Origin: Pseudomonadota bacterium
GTDB lineage: Bacteria > Pseudomonadota > Gammaproteobacteria > Burkholderiales > Burkholderiaceae_C
Length of the DNA stretch: 64,000 nt
Assembly: GCA_021819435.1 (NCBI GenBank)
Contig: JAKARB010000001.1
Location: forward strand, 62,001 to 126,000
Direction of reading: 5' to 3'
Part shown: piece after piece, positions 1 through 8,172 of the stretch
Layout of the letters: each line of letters starts with the position of its first letter
Numbering within the stretch: the first letter of the stretch is position 1
Translations under genes and position numbers: made by a program
The notes under the pieces: model-generated
Told to the model about the DNA's origin: nothing
The model's input: only the letters and a program-made list of their open reading frames with translations
The model's database searches: none

Positions 1-1017
1 GCCGATGGCCACCATCAGGATGGGGCTGCGTTCGACGTGCTGACCGCTGGCCACATCGGATTGCGGTTCGTGGCCCATGGCCTTGAACCAGCGCTTCATG
101 GTGCTGAGCGTGCCTTGTGTGCCCGTGCGTTCGGCCCGCTTGGTGAGCGGAATCTGCTCAGGGTGCTGGAGGTCGAGCGCGAGCTGGGCGCCGGTTTGAT
201 AGCGCTGGCGCGGGTCGATCTCCAGGCAGCGCAGGATGACTTCCTGCAGCCAGGCCGGCGTGTCTGCGCGGATGTCGCGCGGGGGCACCGGGTCGGTGTA
301 GAGGCGCTTGCGCAGGCCGGGCACGCTGCTCGGGTTGCCGAAGGGGCGCTCGCCCGTGGTCAGGTGGTAGAGCATGACGCCGAGCGCGAAGAGGTCGCTG
401 CGCGGGTCGTTGCGCACGAACTGCACCTGCTCCGGCGAGATGTACGGCCCCGTGCCCATGGGCAGGGTGAACTCTTCTTCGAGCAGGTCGGGCAGCTTGT
501 CGTGGCGGCTCAAGCCGAAGTCGACCAGCACCGCTTCACCGCTTGGGCGGAACATGATGTTGCTTGGCTTGACGTCGAGGTGGACCAGGTGCTGCTTGTG
601 AAGCTCGTGCAGGGCCAGGGCGACGCGCTGGCCGATGTCGGTGACCTCGTCGATCGGCAAGGGGGCCTGGTCGAGCCGGGGGCGCAGGGTGTCGCCCGGC
701 ACGTGCTCCATCACGATGTAGGGGGCACCGGTGAAATCGCCCTTGCCGACGAAGCGGGGCACGTGCGGGCCCTTGAGCATGGGCATGACCATCTGCTCGA
801 CCTCGAAGCCGACGATGGTGGCCGGGTCTTCGCCGCCCTTGATGCGGGGCACCTTCATGATCAAGTTGGGCTCGCCGGGCGGGTGCACGGCGCGTCCTTG
901 CTCGTCGACGCGCTCCACCGACCACAGCGTGGCCATGCCGCCCTGGTGCAGCTTGGCTTTGAGCAGGAAACCGTCGATGCGCTCGCCTGCCTGCAGCTTG
1001 CCGGGAGACGTGGTCAT
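1..1017 (-). CDS. Serine/threonine protein kinase, probably fused to a universal stress domain (3' part outside window)
   Basis: The first 339 codons are visible and the frame stays open to the window edge, so the C-terminus is missing. Residues about 14-285 form a Hanks-type kinase domain: a glycine-rich loop near 24-30, the ATP-anchoring lysine in IMKVP (K55), a catalytic loop HLDVKPSN (146-153, HLD in place of the usual HRD), the Mg-binding DFG (166-168), and a GTGPYISPEQ segment resembling the P+1 loop and APE motif. It presumably phosphorylates cytosolic proteins. After a linker the last visible residues, SPILMVAIG, look like the first strand of a UspA domain; kinase-UspA fusions are known in Burkholderiales, but this part is an inference. 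The start ATG at 1017 is followed directly by kinase sequence. Confidence 0.85.
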   Translation of the reverse strand, partial: MTTSPGKLQAGERIDGFLLKAKLHQGGMATLWSVERVDEQGRAVHPPGEPNLIMKVPRIKGGEDPATIVGFEVEQMVMPMLKGPHVPRFVGKGDFTGAPYIVMEHVPGDTLRPRLDQAPLPIDEVTDIGQRVALALHELHKQHLVHLDVKPSNIMFRPSGEAVLVDFGLSRHDKLPDLLEEEFTLPMGTGPYISPEQVQFVRNDPRSDLFALGVMLYHLTTGERPFGNPSSVPGLRKRLYTDPVPPRDIRADTPAWLQEVILRCLEIDPRQRYQTGAQLALDLQHPEQIPLTKRAERTGTQGTLSTMKRWFKAMGHEPQSDVASGQHVERSPILMVAIG

Positions 1018-1064
1018 CTTGCGGGCTCCTTTCTTGTGCTTGGGCTTTTCAGCGCCTCAACGCC

Positions 1065-1808
1065 TCAGTGCCCGTCCCGAAGCCGCTGGGCGAGCGACTC
1101 GGGCAGGCCGGCATCGAGCACGCGCCGCGCGGCCGCGTCGTGGTCATACGGCACGCGGTGGAAGGCGAGGGTGGCCGAGTCGGTGTCGAAGGTGGCGTAG
1201 CAGGCGGCCGGGTTGCCATCGCGCGGCTGCCCGACCGAGCCGGGGATGGCCAGCCAGCGCCGCATGGGAGAGAGCTGGATGGGCGTGGCGTCGACCGGCT
1301 GGAACTCGCCCGACTTGCCGGTGGACGACAGGTGGTACAGGCGAGGGTCGTGCATGTGGCCGCAAAACACATGCGGCTGCTGAGAGGCGAACAGGCTGCG
1401 CGTGGCCTCCATCCGCCCTTGCACATAGCCCCAGTGAGCGGGGTCGTGCACGTTCGCGTGGGCAAACAGGCAGTCGCCGTGCACGGCGGTCAGGGGCAGC
1501 GATTCGATGAAGGCGATATGCGCCGCGCTCAACTGCTCACGGGTCCAGGCCAGCGAGGCCAGCACGTGGTTGCCCAATTGATGCAGGTCTTCGTGGCGCA
1601 GGGCATCGTCATGATTGCCCTTGACGACGATGGCGCCCGCCTGGTGCCGGGCCATGACGAAATCCATGACCCAGGCCGGGTCGCCCCCGTAATCCACGAA
1701 GTCGCCCAGCAGTGCAGCCTGCTCGCAGCCCTGTTCGAGTGCATGGGCCCAGACGGCTTCGACGGCCTGCCGGTTGGCGTGCAGGTCCGAGAGGATGGCG
1801 AGTTTCAT
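1065..1808 (-). CDS. Metallophosphoesterase family protein
   Basis: A 247-residue calcineurin-like phosphoesterase. The metal-binding signatures are in order: SDLHAN (residues 7-12, the D-x-H motif), LGDFVDYGG (GD motif), KGNHDD (GNH[DE]) and later CGHMHDP (GHxH). These residues bind two metal ions that activate water for hydrolysis of a phosphate ester. The length fits the YfcE/MJ0936-like bacterial group. There is no signal peptide, so it should be cytoplasmic. It sits 48 bases beyond the start of the kinase gene on the same strand. The natural substrate cannot be told from the sequence. Confidence 0.88.
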   Translation of the reverse strand: MKLAILSDLHANRQAVEAVWAHALEQGCEQAALLGDFVDYGGDPAWVMDFVMARHQAGAIVVKGNHDDALRHEDLHQLGNHVLASLAWTREQLSAAHIAFIESLPLTAVHGDCLFAHANVHDPAHWGYVQGRMEATRSLFASQQPHVFCGHMHDPRLYHLSSTGKSGEFQPVDATPIQLSPMRRWLAIPGSVGQPRDGNPAACYATFDTDSATLAFHRVPYDHDAAARRVLDAGLPESLAQRLRDGH

Positions 1809-1867
1809 GGAGGAGGCGGTTCACATCAGGCGCAATGGCCGATGCTAGACCGCCAGCCCCTTCGCCA

Positions 1868-3535
1868 TCAAGCTGGGGCAGTCAGGTCTTGACGGCCCGC
1901 CTGTGCCTTCATTTCCTTGCGCAGCGCGACGGCATCGTGGCTGTAGGCCGAGCTGCCACCGATCTCGGTGCGGAACACCTGCACCGCTTCGGCGACGGAC
2001 TTGGCCCGGTTGGCCAGGCTCATGGATGCGGCGGCGATCTGCTCCACGGCGGCGGCGTTTTGCTGCGTGATGCCATCGAGCTGGGAGACCGCCGAGTTGA
2101 TCTGCGAGATGCCGCTGAGCTGTTCGCGCGCACCACCGCTGATCTGGGTGACGAGCGCGGTGACGTGCTCGACCGACTGCACGGCCTCCTGCATCGTCGT
2201 TTGCGCGGCCTGCGTGAGCTCGCTGCCGGCGCGCACCTTGTCAGCCGAATCGGTGATCAGTTGCTTGACCTCGCGGGCGGCGGTGGCGGTGCGGCCAGCC
2301 AGGGCGCGCACTTCCGATGCCACGACCGCGAAGCCTCGGCCTTGCTCGCCAGCGCGGGCCGCTTCCACGGCTGCATTGAGCGCCAGGATGTTGGTCTGGA
2401 AGGCGATGCTGTCGATCACCTGGATGATTTCACCGATGCGCTTGGACGAGTCTTCGATCGCCTGCATGGTGTGCGTCACGTTGCTGACGACATCGCTGCT
2501 GCGCTGCGTGATCTGCGTGGTCTGATTGGCCAGCTCGGCGGCCTCGCCAGCGGTGTCGGAGCTGTGCTTGACGGTGCCGGTGATCTGTTCCATCGAGGCG
2601 GCGGTCTGCTGCAGGCTGCTGGCCTGGTTTTCGGTGCGGCTGGAGAGGTCCTGGTTGCCGGCGGCGATCTCGCGGGTGGCCACCAGCATCTCGTCGACCT
2701 GCGTGCGGGCATCGCGTACGATGGAGCGCAGGTTCACGTTCAACTGGTTGAGCGAACGGGTGAACTGTCCGATCAGGTCGTAGCGGTCGGTTTCGATGAC
2801 CTGGGTGAGGTCGCCAGCGGCCATGCGGTTGGCGATGTCCATGAGGCCCTTGATGGGGCCCATGGTCATGCGCCGAAGTTGCAGGCTGGCAGCGGCGATC
2901 ACCACGCCCAAGGTCACGAGGCAGCCCAGTGCAGTGGGCGAGACCCAGCCGGAGCCATGGCTGCCGGTCCACATCCCCATCTCGAAGCCCAGCAGGCCCA
3001 GGCAGCCCAAGATCAGCACCATGAGTTCGGTCATGCCGGGGCGCAGGAACTCAGTCGCTCGCCCAACCCAGGTGTTTTGCATCAGGCGGCCATTGCGCAG
3101 CACATGGATCAGTTGCCCGGCTTCCTTTTCCTGGCGCATGGTTCGGTAGAGCTGCACCGCTTGCGCCACGGCCTCGCGGCTGGGCTCGGTGCGCACCGAC
3201 ATGTAGCCCACGGGCTGGCCGTTTTCCATCAGCGGGGTGACATTGGCCTGCACCCAGTAATAGGAGCCGTCCTTGCGCCGGTTTTTCACCAGTGCCGTCC
3301 ATGGCATGCCCGAGGCGATGGTCTCCCACATGTCGCGGAAGGCTTCTTCCGGCATGTCGGGGTGGCGGATCATGTTGTGCGGCTGGCCCAGCAGTTCTTC
3401 GCGGGTGTAGCCGCTGACGTGGATGAACGCCGCGTTGCAGTATGTGAGACGGCCCTTGAGGTCGGTGGTCGAAACCAGCGTTTCACCCTTGGGAAAAGCG
3501 AACTCTTGTTCGGTGACTGGCAGATTCAATCTCAT
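1868..3535 (-). CDS. Aer-like methyl-accepting chemotaxis protein with N-terminal PAS domain
   Basis: A 555-residue chemoreceptor. The N-terminal [12 protein letters not shown] is the usual beginning of Aer-type proteins, and I choose this ATG rather than the in-frame start 75 bases upstream. Residues about 10-110 are a PAS domain ([14 protein letters not shown], then GYTREELLG), likely to bind FAD or haem and sense redox state or oxygen. One or two membrane segments follow near residues 165-215, then HAMP and a long cytoplasmic signalling coiled coil. The highly conserved hairpin tip ([21 protein letters not shown], written here as [20 protein letters not shown]) is intact. It should signal to CheW and CheA. 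There is no periplasmic sensor domain. No che genes are in the window. Confidence 0.92.
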   Translation of the reverse strand: MRLNLPVTEQEFAFPKGETLVSTTDLKGRLTYCNAAFIHVSGYTREELLGQPHNMIRHPDMPEEAFRDMWETIASGMPWTALVKNRRKDGSYYWVQANVTPLMENGQPVGYMSVRTEPSREAVAQAVQLYRTMRQEKEAGQLIHVLRNGRLMQNTWVGRATEFLRPGMTELMVLILGCLGLLGFEMGMWTGSHGSGWVSPTALGCLVTLGVVIAAASLQLRRMTMGPIKGLMDIANRMAAGDLTQVIETDRYDLIGQFTRSLNQLNVNLRSIVRDARTQVDEMLVATREIAAGNQDLSSRTENQASSLQQTAASMEQITGTVKHSSDTAGEAAELANQTTQITQRSSDVVSNVTHTMQAIEDSSKRIGEIIQVIDSIAFQTNILALNAAVEAARAGEQGRGFAVVASEVRALAGRTATAAREVKQLITDSADKVRAGSELTQAAQTTMQEAVQSVEHVTALVTQISGGAREQLSGISQINSAVSQLDGITQQNAAAVEQIAAASMSLANRAKSVAEAVQVFRTEIGGSSAYSHDAVALRKEMKAQAGRQDLTAPA

Positions 3536-3816
3536 GTCAAATCTCTTGAGTCCTATTGGTTGTGGGCCAACAGGATTCAGGCACCATCCTGCCGGTGAGG
3601 TTGACCGCAAGGGCGCGGCTCGTCATGCAGTGCATATCGGAATGCTGCCAGCGGGCTTGAGTGCGTGCGAGACGAACAACATGTTTCGCGTGTGTTACTT
3701 CTCGTTAATCCGGACATCGTGCCCTGGGAGTGAGCGCGGGCCGCCGGGGAACCGACCAGGGGATTTGTTACCATGGCAGAGGAAGTGCCCTCGGCGGCAC
3801 GCAAAAGGTTCACGCG

Positions 3817-4101
3817 ATGAGAACAGCCGAGCAAGAGGCGGTGCTGCGCTCCGTGCGCAAACTCGTTGATTTCTGGCAAATCGAAGCCCATGAGCTGGAC
3901 GGCATCGTGCCTGTCCTGGCTGCGCCGTTGTCTGCTGAGCAGGAGCGCCTGCGGCCCAGGTATCGCCATCCCATTTCGGGGGAAACCTGGTGCGGTGAAG
4001 GCAGTCAACCTGATTGGCTGAAAGCCGCCCTGACGCGTGAGGGCTACACGGTGGAAGAGTTGCGGTTGTCGGTGTCCGACGACCCGGCCACCTCGGTTTG
4101 A
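3817..4101 (+). CDS. Short H-NS family DNA-binding protein
   Basis: A 94-residue protein. The C-terminal half carries the H-NS signature YRHPISGETWCGEGSQPDWLKAAL (written in parts: YRHPISGETW, then G-x-G-x2-PxWL), the AT-hook-like loop that reads the minor groove of AT-rich DNA. The N-terminal 25 residues (VRKLVDFWQIEAHEL) resemble the H-NS family helix, but the protein lacks the long coiled coil seen in full-size members. The ATG at 3817 was chosen because the sequence before it is unlike H-NS; AAAAGG lies about 8 bases upstream. It borders a degraded genomic island, where xenogeneic silencers are often found. Family assignment is firm; regulatory targets are unknown. Confidence 0.8.
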   Translation: MRTAEQEAVLRSVRKLVDFWQIEAHELDGIVPVLAAPLSAEQERLRPRYRHPISGETWCGEGSQPDWLKAALTREGYTVEELRLSVSDDPATSV

Positions 4102-4147
4102 TGTCCCGATAGGAGCCGCAAAGTGCGGCTAAGTGGCTGTGACCTGC

Positions 4148-4330
4148 TCAGCTTCTGCACGCCAAACATTCATGGGAAATGGCGGGTTGCGCAAGGGACA
4201 AATATTGCTGTTTGAACTGGTGGGGCGTCAATCAGTCCAGGTTGCTGTGTGGCCGCACGGCGTTGTGGTGCCACCGCCAAGCCTCGATGACGACCGCCGC
4301 TTCACGGCGTAACCTGAACCATTCTTGCCA
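4148..4330 (-). pseudogene. IS3-family transposase (orfB) C-terminal remnant
   Basis: Read on the minus strand, this stretch gives EAAVVIEAWRWHHNAVRPHS and then NLD, a TGA stop, and in the same frame LTPHQFKQQYLSLAQPAISH. In IS3-group transposases the C-terminus reads IAAWRxxYNxxRPHSSLGYLTPxEF, so this is the end of the rve integrase domain interrupted by an in-frame stop. Nothing similar remains upstream of about 4330, and I see no terminal inverted repeats. It is a dead fragment, part of the decayed island between the H-NS gene and tRNA-Arg. Confidence 0.7.
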
Positions 4331-4393
4331 AGGCTTGCAGGGGGCGTTGAGCACCGTGCCCACCACCTTGCTGGCCCGCTTTGTCTGAGATCG

Positions 4394-4786
4394 TCAGGCG
4401 CCGGGTGCCAGCGCAACGCTGGCTTGAACTTCATCCCATGGCGCGGACAGCTTGCGCCCATCACGCAGCAGCAAGCCGACAGCCTCAAGCGCTGCCACGT
4501 CCTGATGCACGTTCTTGTAGTCGCGCCCAATGGCTGCTGACAGTTCGCGCGTGTTTGACGCGCCGTGCTGGCGCACATAGCGCAGCAACTCCAGGCGGCG
4601 CGGCGACAACGTGGCAACCATGGCCTCGACATCCAGGAAGGTGATGTGCGTTTCATTGACGGGCTCGCCCGCCTCCGCACGCTTCCAGGCGCTCACAAAG
4701 CGCTTGCCCATGTCCTGAAGGCTGTCCACGTGCACCTGTACCTTGGCAGTGCTGCCCTTGGGGCTCTTTGGTGTCTTGGTGCTCAT
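4394..4786 (-). CDS. TumA-like antitoxin (HVO_A0114-type winged-helix DNA-binding protein)
   Basis: 130 residues. The central part (about 50-105) is a winged helix: VATLSPRRLELLRYVRQHG, then a recognition segment ELSAAIGRDYKNVHQDVAAL. This matches the HVO_A0114-family regulators that act as antitoxins to TumE (DUF6516) toxins. The start codon overlaps the stop region of the upstream toxin gene by four bases, so the two are translated together. It should neutralise the toxin and repress its own promoter. The toxin-first order is normal for this family. The gene is intact although the integrase and transposase around it are ruined. Confidence 0.75.
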   Translation of the reverse strand: MSTKTPKSPKGSTAKVQVHVDSLQDMGKRFVSAWKRAEAGEPVNETHITFLDVEAMVATLSPRRLELLRYVRQHGASNTRELSAAIGRDYKNVHQDVAALEAVGLLLRDGRKLSAPWDEVQASVALAPGA

Positions 4787-5082
4787 GCTCTTGCCCTTTC
4801 AACGTCTACCAGGAAGTCGGCGATCAGCTTCTCTGCATCCACAAACTCATAGTCCGCCTCCCGGCCCTTGACGTGCTTGTGATCGCCCTTGCCACGCTCG
4901 TTGTCGTAGCCCACGATGCGCTCGCCGTCCTTGCCATAAAACAGCCGGTACTTCAGGCCATGCGTGGTCGGCGGCACCGGCTCAGGAACCCGCCAGATCA
5001 CCATCTCCACGATTCCGCCATCGGGCAAAACTGCTTTGTCGTAGAAGATCCGCTCAGCCTTATTCATGGTCACTTTAGCCAT
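4783..5082 (-). CDS. TumE-like toxin (DUF6516)
   Basis: 99 residues. The core KYRLFYGKDGERIVGYDNER followed by GKGDHKHVKGRE and a C-terminal LIADFLVDVER is characteristic of the TumE/DUF6516 toxin family, proposed to act on RNA. The conserved D-N-E-R and G-D-H-x-H residues are present. It is the first gene of a two-gene unit with the TumA-like antitoxin (overlap 4783-4786). Its start lies 25 bases past the stop of the integrase pseudogene, and an imperfect palindrome covers the start codon. I name the family from motif recall; the biochemical activity is not shown by the sequence alone. Confidence 0.75.
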   Translation of the reverse strand: MAKVTMNKAERIFYDKAVLPDGGIVEMVIWRVPEPVPPTTHGLKYRLFYGKDGERIVGYDNERGKGDHKHVKGREADYEFVDAEKLIADFLVDVERARA

Positions 5083-5094
5083 GAATATTTATGG
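5079..5094. promoter_or_regulatory. Imperfect AT-rich palindrome over the toxin start codon, possible operator
   Basis: The 16 bases CCATGAATATTTATGG differ from their own reverse complement at only one symmetrical pair (positions 5 and 12). They overlap the ATG of the TumE-like gene in otherwise GC-rich DNA. A site of this kind would suit autorepression by the TumA-like winged-helix protein. This is inference from position and symmetry only. Confidence 0.35.
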
Positions 5095-5106
5095 TGTCAA
5101 TGACCA

Positions 5107-5555
5107 TCATAGTTTCACTTTCATCGGAATCACCACCGCGCCTTTGCGCAGTTGATCGAGGTCGTCCGCCCACCGCTGCATCATGGCTTTGCGGCCCGGC
5201 AGGTGTGCGGTTGTCGGCCCGGCTATTTGCGTCTTTCACGGCGTGGGCCAGTTGGTGCTCGATCAAGTCCACACGTTCGCTCAGCACTTCATCAAGGATC
5301 GTGTGAGCGGTCGCGCGGAAGCCGTGGGCCGTGTGCATGTCGCTGCTGTAGCCCATGCCGCGCAGAGCAGCGTTGATCGTGCGCTCGCTCATGGGGGGAG
5401 AGCTTGAGCGCCGCCGCGGTGGCAGGCTGGCCGCTGTAGCCATGGATGGCCCGCAGCAGCTCTCCAACCTTCTTGAGCTCGGTGATCGCGGCAAGGTGCT
5501 GGGTGGGCTGCTTCACAAGGGCGCCCCGCAGATCGAAGGTGTCCGTCAGCGCCAT
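5107..5555 (-). pseudogene. P4-type tyrosine integrase pseudogene, internally deleted and frameshifted
   Basis: Several pieces of a phage-P4-type integrase lie in order on the minus strand. MALTDTF is the usual N-terminus; it is joined directly to mid-protein sequence DLRGALVKQPTQHLAAITEL and LRAIHGYSGQPATAAALKLS. After a second deletion and a frame change comes MSERTINAALRGMGYSSDMH with TAHGFRATAHTILDEVL, the catalytic HxxR box. After a further frame change comes AHLPGRKAMMQRWADDLDQL to the natural C-terminus KVKL. The core-binding domain and the first catalytic arginine box are lost, so it cannot be active. It lies on the 3' side of tRNA-Arg, where such integrases insert. Confidence 0.8.
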
Positions 5556-5667
5556 TCACATTCCCACAGGGTGTTGGTACCGCAGAAATCGCTCTGCGAA
5601 GATCCCAACCTGGATACCAACAAATCGTTGGTATGTGATGGTATGGCGTGAGACGGTGTGAGGCAAC

Positions 5668-5701
5668 AAAAAACCGGCCACCCCTAGGAGGGATGCCGGT
5701 T
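5668..5701 (-). terminator. Rho-independent terminator after tRNA-Arg
   Basis: On the minus strand AACCGGC-ATCCC pairs with GGGGT-GGCCGGTT around a short loop and is followed by a T-run. It lies about 35 bases past the CCA end of tRNA-Arg and in the right direction to end that transcript. Confidence 0.7.
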
Positions 5702-5735
5702 GTGAGGCCGCATGAGACGGCTTGATATGAGCAGT

Positions 5736-5810
5736 TGGTCCCTCCGACAGGAATCGAACCTGTATTTGCCGCTTAGGAGGCGGCCGTTCTATCCATTGAA
5801 CTACGGAGAG
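5736..5810 (-). tRNA. tRNA-Arg (anticodon CCT)
   Basis: A 75-nucleotide cloverleaf with encoded CCA. The seven-base acceptor pairs CTCTCCG with CGGAGGG (one G-T pair). The anticodon stem GCCGC/GCGGC encloses the loop CTCCTAA, giving anticodon CCT for AGG codons. The T arm is ACAGG-TTCGATT-CCTGT. It lies between ureG and the integrase pseudogene, and its 3' end is the likely original attachment site of the decayed island. Confidence 0.95.
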
Positions 5811-5876
5811 CCTGCGTGCCACTTCGACGTGGCTGACTGCGGGCGCTAGTGTAGTGGATTGGCGTGGCCCGCTGAG

Positions 5877-6524
5877 CTAGGCGGCGCGCAGCATGCCCTT
5901 GGTCTCGATGAAGTCGATCACCTGATCGAGCCCGGCTTTTGTCTTGAGGTTGGTCATCACAAAGGGACGCGTGGGGCGCATGCGCTTGGTGTCTGACTCC
6001 ATGATCTCCAGGTTGGCGCCGACATGCGGGGCCAGGTCCGTCTTGTTGATGACGAAGAGGTCGCTCTTGGTGATGCCCGGGCCGCCCTTGCGCGGGATCT
6101 TTTCGCCAGCGGCCACGTCGATCACGTAGATGGTCAGGTCGGAGAGCTCGGGGCTGAAGGTGGCGGCGAGGTTGTCACCACCCGACTCGATGAAGACGAT
6201 GTCGGCGTTGGGGTACTTGGCCAGCATGCGGTCGACGGCTTCGAGATTGATGGAGGCGTCTTCGCGGATGGCGGTGTGCGGGCAGCCGCCGGTTTCCACG
6301 CCCATGATGCGGTCGGGGTCGAGCGCGCCGGCCACGGTGAGCAGGCGCTGGTCTTCCTTGGTGTAGATGTCGTTGGTGATGACGACCAGGTCGTGGTGCT
6401 CGCGCATGGTCTTGCAGAGCATTTCGAGCAGAGTGGTCTTGCCGGAGCCGACGGGGCCGCCCACGCCCACGCGCAGCGGCGGGAGTTTCTTGGTGCGGCC
6501 GGGGATGTTGTGCAGGTTGCTCAT
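5877..6524 (-). CDS. ureG: Urease accessory GTPase UreG
   Basis: 215 residues, normal for UreG. It has the P-loop [10 protein letters not shown] (residues 23-32), the metal-binding CPH motif ([11 protein letters not shown]), [17 protein letters not shown] and the NKTDL guanine-specificity motif. UreG hydrolyses GTP to drive nickel delivery from UreE into urease within the UreD-UreF-UreG complex in the cytosol. It is the last gene of the ureE-ureF-ureG block and its start overlaps the ureF stop by four bases. It lies more than 11 kb from ureC in this window. Confidence 0.97.
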   Translation of the reverse strand: MSNLHNIPGRTKKLPPLRVGVGGPVGSGKTTLLEMLCKTMREHHDLVVITNDIYTKEDQRLLTVAGALDPDRIMGVETGGCPHTAIREDASINLEAVDRMLAKYPNADIVFIESGGDNLAATFSPELSDLTIYVIDVAAGEKIPRKGGPGITKSDLFVINKTDLAPHVGANLEIMESDTKRMRPTRPFVMTNLKTKAGLDQVIDFIETKGMLRAA

Positions 6525-7300
6525 GATCGGAAGAGGCGTGAGTACTGGGTTTCATGCCTGGCGCTGAGGATGGCCAGCATGGGGGTGAAGGCTTGGCGCT
6601 GCGAGTCGGGCAGTGACATGGCGTGGTCAATGGCGGCGGGGATGGCGTCGATCAGCGCACGGAGGATGCGCTGGCCGGCGCTCTGGCCGAAGGGCACGGC
6701 CTTGATGGCGGCCTGGACCATGTTCTCGGCCCAGCCGAAGGTGAAGCTCAGCAGGGCTTCGCGCAGGGCGGCTTCGCCATCGGCGCGGCCGGTGGGGGTG
6801 GGCAGGCACTGCGCCACGGCCAGCGCGAAGGCCACGGGCCAGGTGGGGGCGGGGGGCAGGGCGGCGCAGTGCGCCAGGCGTGGGTCGGCCGTGGTGGCTG
6901 CGGTGTTTGTGGGGGCCGGTTGGAGGCTTTTTTCACCGTTGCGCAGCCATTCCACGAGCGAGCGCCCCATCTGTTCGGTTTGCAGGCGCAGCTCGGCGGT
7001 TTCGCGGGTCTGCACGACCCAGTCGTTGAGCTCCCGCACGCGGGCAAGGTCGTGGCGCTGCCACGCTGGCACGGCACGGGCCACGACGGCCAGGTCGCTG
7101 CGGGCCACGGCGAGCAGCAGTTGGTCGCGCAGCCAATGGGCGGCTTCTGCTTCAGACGTGACGAGGCCGGCGTCGATGGCGGCCTCCAGCCCTTCCGAGT
7201 AGCTGAATCCTCCCACCGGCAGCGCTGGCGAGGCGAGCCACATCAGGTGCAGGCGGGCCTCGGCGCTCAGTGGCGTAGGTCGGGGGGCGATGCGCGGCAT
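6521..7300 (-). CDS. ureF: Urease accessory protein UreF
   Basis: 259 residues, somewhat longer than the usual 225-235. The signature [21 protein letters not shown] near the N-terminus (here [18 protein letters not shown]) is the UreF family hallmark, and AHWLRDQL and the [13 protein letters not shown] region follow the family pattern. The extra length is a low-complexity segment near residues 130-150 ([19 protein letters not shown]). UreF bridges UreD and UreG during nickel-site assembly. It overlaps ureG by four bases and follows ureE by 18 bases. Confidence 0.95.
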   Translation of the reverse strand: MPRIAPRPTPLSAEARLHLMWLASPALPVGGFSYSEGLEAAIDAGLVTSEAEAAHWLRDQLLLAVARSDLAVVARAVPAWQRHDLARVRELNDWVVQTRETAELRLQTEQMGRSLVEWLRNGEKSLQPAPTNTAATTADPRLAHCAALPPAPTWPVAFALAVAQCLPTPTGRADGEAALREALLSFTFGWAENMVQAAIKAVPFGQSAGQRILRALIDAIPAAIDHAMSLPDSQRQAFTPMLAILSARHETQYSRLFRS

Positions 7301-7318
7301 GGAGCTGTGGGGTGGCGT

Positions 7319-8008
7319 TCAGTGATCGTGGCCGTGGCCTTGCGCTTTCTCATGCCCATGCTGGTGGTCATGGTCATGGCCGCATCCAGGGCCATGGACG
7401 TGGGGCTGCGCTTCGGCCGCCTTGATGGCGATGCCGATGGGCTTGCCACGGCTCACCGGGGCGTTTGGCGTGGAAGCCGGGGCATGGCCATCGCCATGCG
7501 CATGATCATGTTCGTGCCCGTGATGATGCGCGTGCCCGTGTCCGCTGTGTCCCCCTGCCGCGTACGCACCGCCTTCGGGCTCGAACGCCAGCTCCGCTTC
7601 TCGCACCGTCAGGTGCATGGCGCGCAGCATGTCGGCGAGCACGTGGTCGGGTTCGATCTTCAGGTGGTCATGCTGGAGTTCGATCTGCACGTGGCGGTTG
7701 CCCAGGTGGTAGGCCGCGCGCACCAGGTCGAAAGGCGAGCCGTGTTCGGCACAGGGGGTGATCACCAGCACAGGCTGTGGCGCGGCCAGCACGCGGATCA
7801 TGGAGCCGTCTTCGGCCACCAGCACGTCACCACCGCGCACCACGGTGCCGCGAGGCAGGAAGACGCCCAGGGTGCGGCCCTGGCTGTCGGTGGCGTCGAA
7901 GCGGCTTTTCTGGCGCACGTCCCAGTCCAGCTCGACGGTCGCGGCACGCTTGAGGAGCACGGAGGCCAAACCCTGGGCTTGGGGAAGGATCTTGTTGACG
8001 GTCAGCAT
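7319..8008 (-). CDS. ureE: Urease nickel metallochaperone UreE, with long histidine-rich tail
   Basis: 229 residues. Residues 1-150 are the UreE peptide-binding and metal-binding domains (TVNKILPQAQG at the start; the CAEHGSPFDLVRAAYHLGNRH segment, shown here as GSPFDLVRAAYHLGNRH, includes the conserved GNRH metal-site histidine). Two His/Asp-rich stretches follow, near 160-185 and from about 208 to the end, rich in GHGH, HHHGHEHDH and CGHDHDHQHGH. These should bind several Ni ions for storage and transfer to UreG. UreE of many species has one such tail; here it is in two blocks separated by a plain linker. Confidence 0.95.
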   Translation of the reverse strand: MLTVNKILPQAQGLASVLLKRAATVELDWDVRQKSRFDATDSQGRTLGVFLPRGTVVRGGDVLVAEDGSMIRVLAAPQPVLVITPCAEHGSPFDLVRAAYHLGNRHVQIELQHDHLKIEPDHVLADMLRAMHLTVREAELAFEPEGGAYAAGGHSGHGHAHHHGHEHDHAHGDGHAPASTPNAPVSRGKPIGIAIKAAEAQPHVHGPGCGHDHDHQHGHEKAQGHGHDH

Positions 8009-8132
8009 GGCGGCGCGGTTCTGCGGAGTGCGGAAAGCGCTAGTTTAAGGAGCTTGGCTCCTAAGGTGGGTTCGAAGAGCCGGGCGCCGCGCTGGCCGAG
8101 GGGCGAACCGCGATGCGAGGCATGCCAGTCGG

Positions 8133-8149
8133 TAGCACGAAGCGTGCTA
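8133..8149. other. Short perfect hairpin in the ureE upstream gap
   Basis: TAGCACG-AAG-CGTGCTA is a perfect seven-base-pair stem with a three-base loop, in the 164-base gap between the DUF2147 gene and ureE. A second small inverted repeat (AGGAGC-TTG-GCTCCT) lies at about 8050-8070. Neither has a T-run, so they are not classical terminators; they may slow or stabilise the transcript between the two operons. Confidence 0.35.
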
Positions 8150-8172
8150 GGCCAGTGCTTCAGGCGCGGCGC

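Noticed and set aside
37-1200. Long plus-strand open frame over the kinase gene
   Set aside because: Its translation is Ala/Val/His/Gly-rich with no family pattern, while the minus strand reads a clear kinase. Such antisense frames are common in GC-rich DNA.
8133-8149. Terminator before ureE
   Set aside because: The stem is perfect but there is no T-run on either strand.
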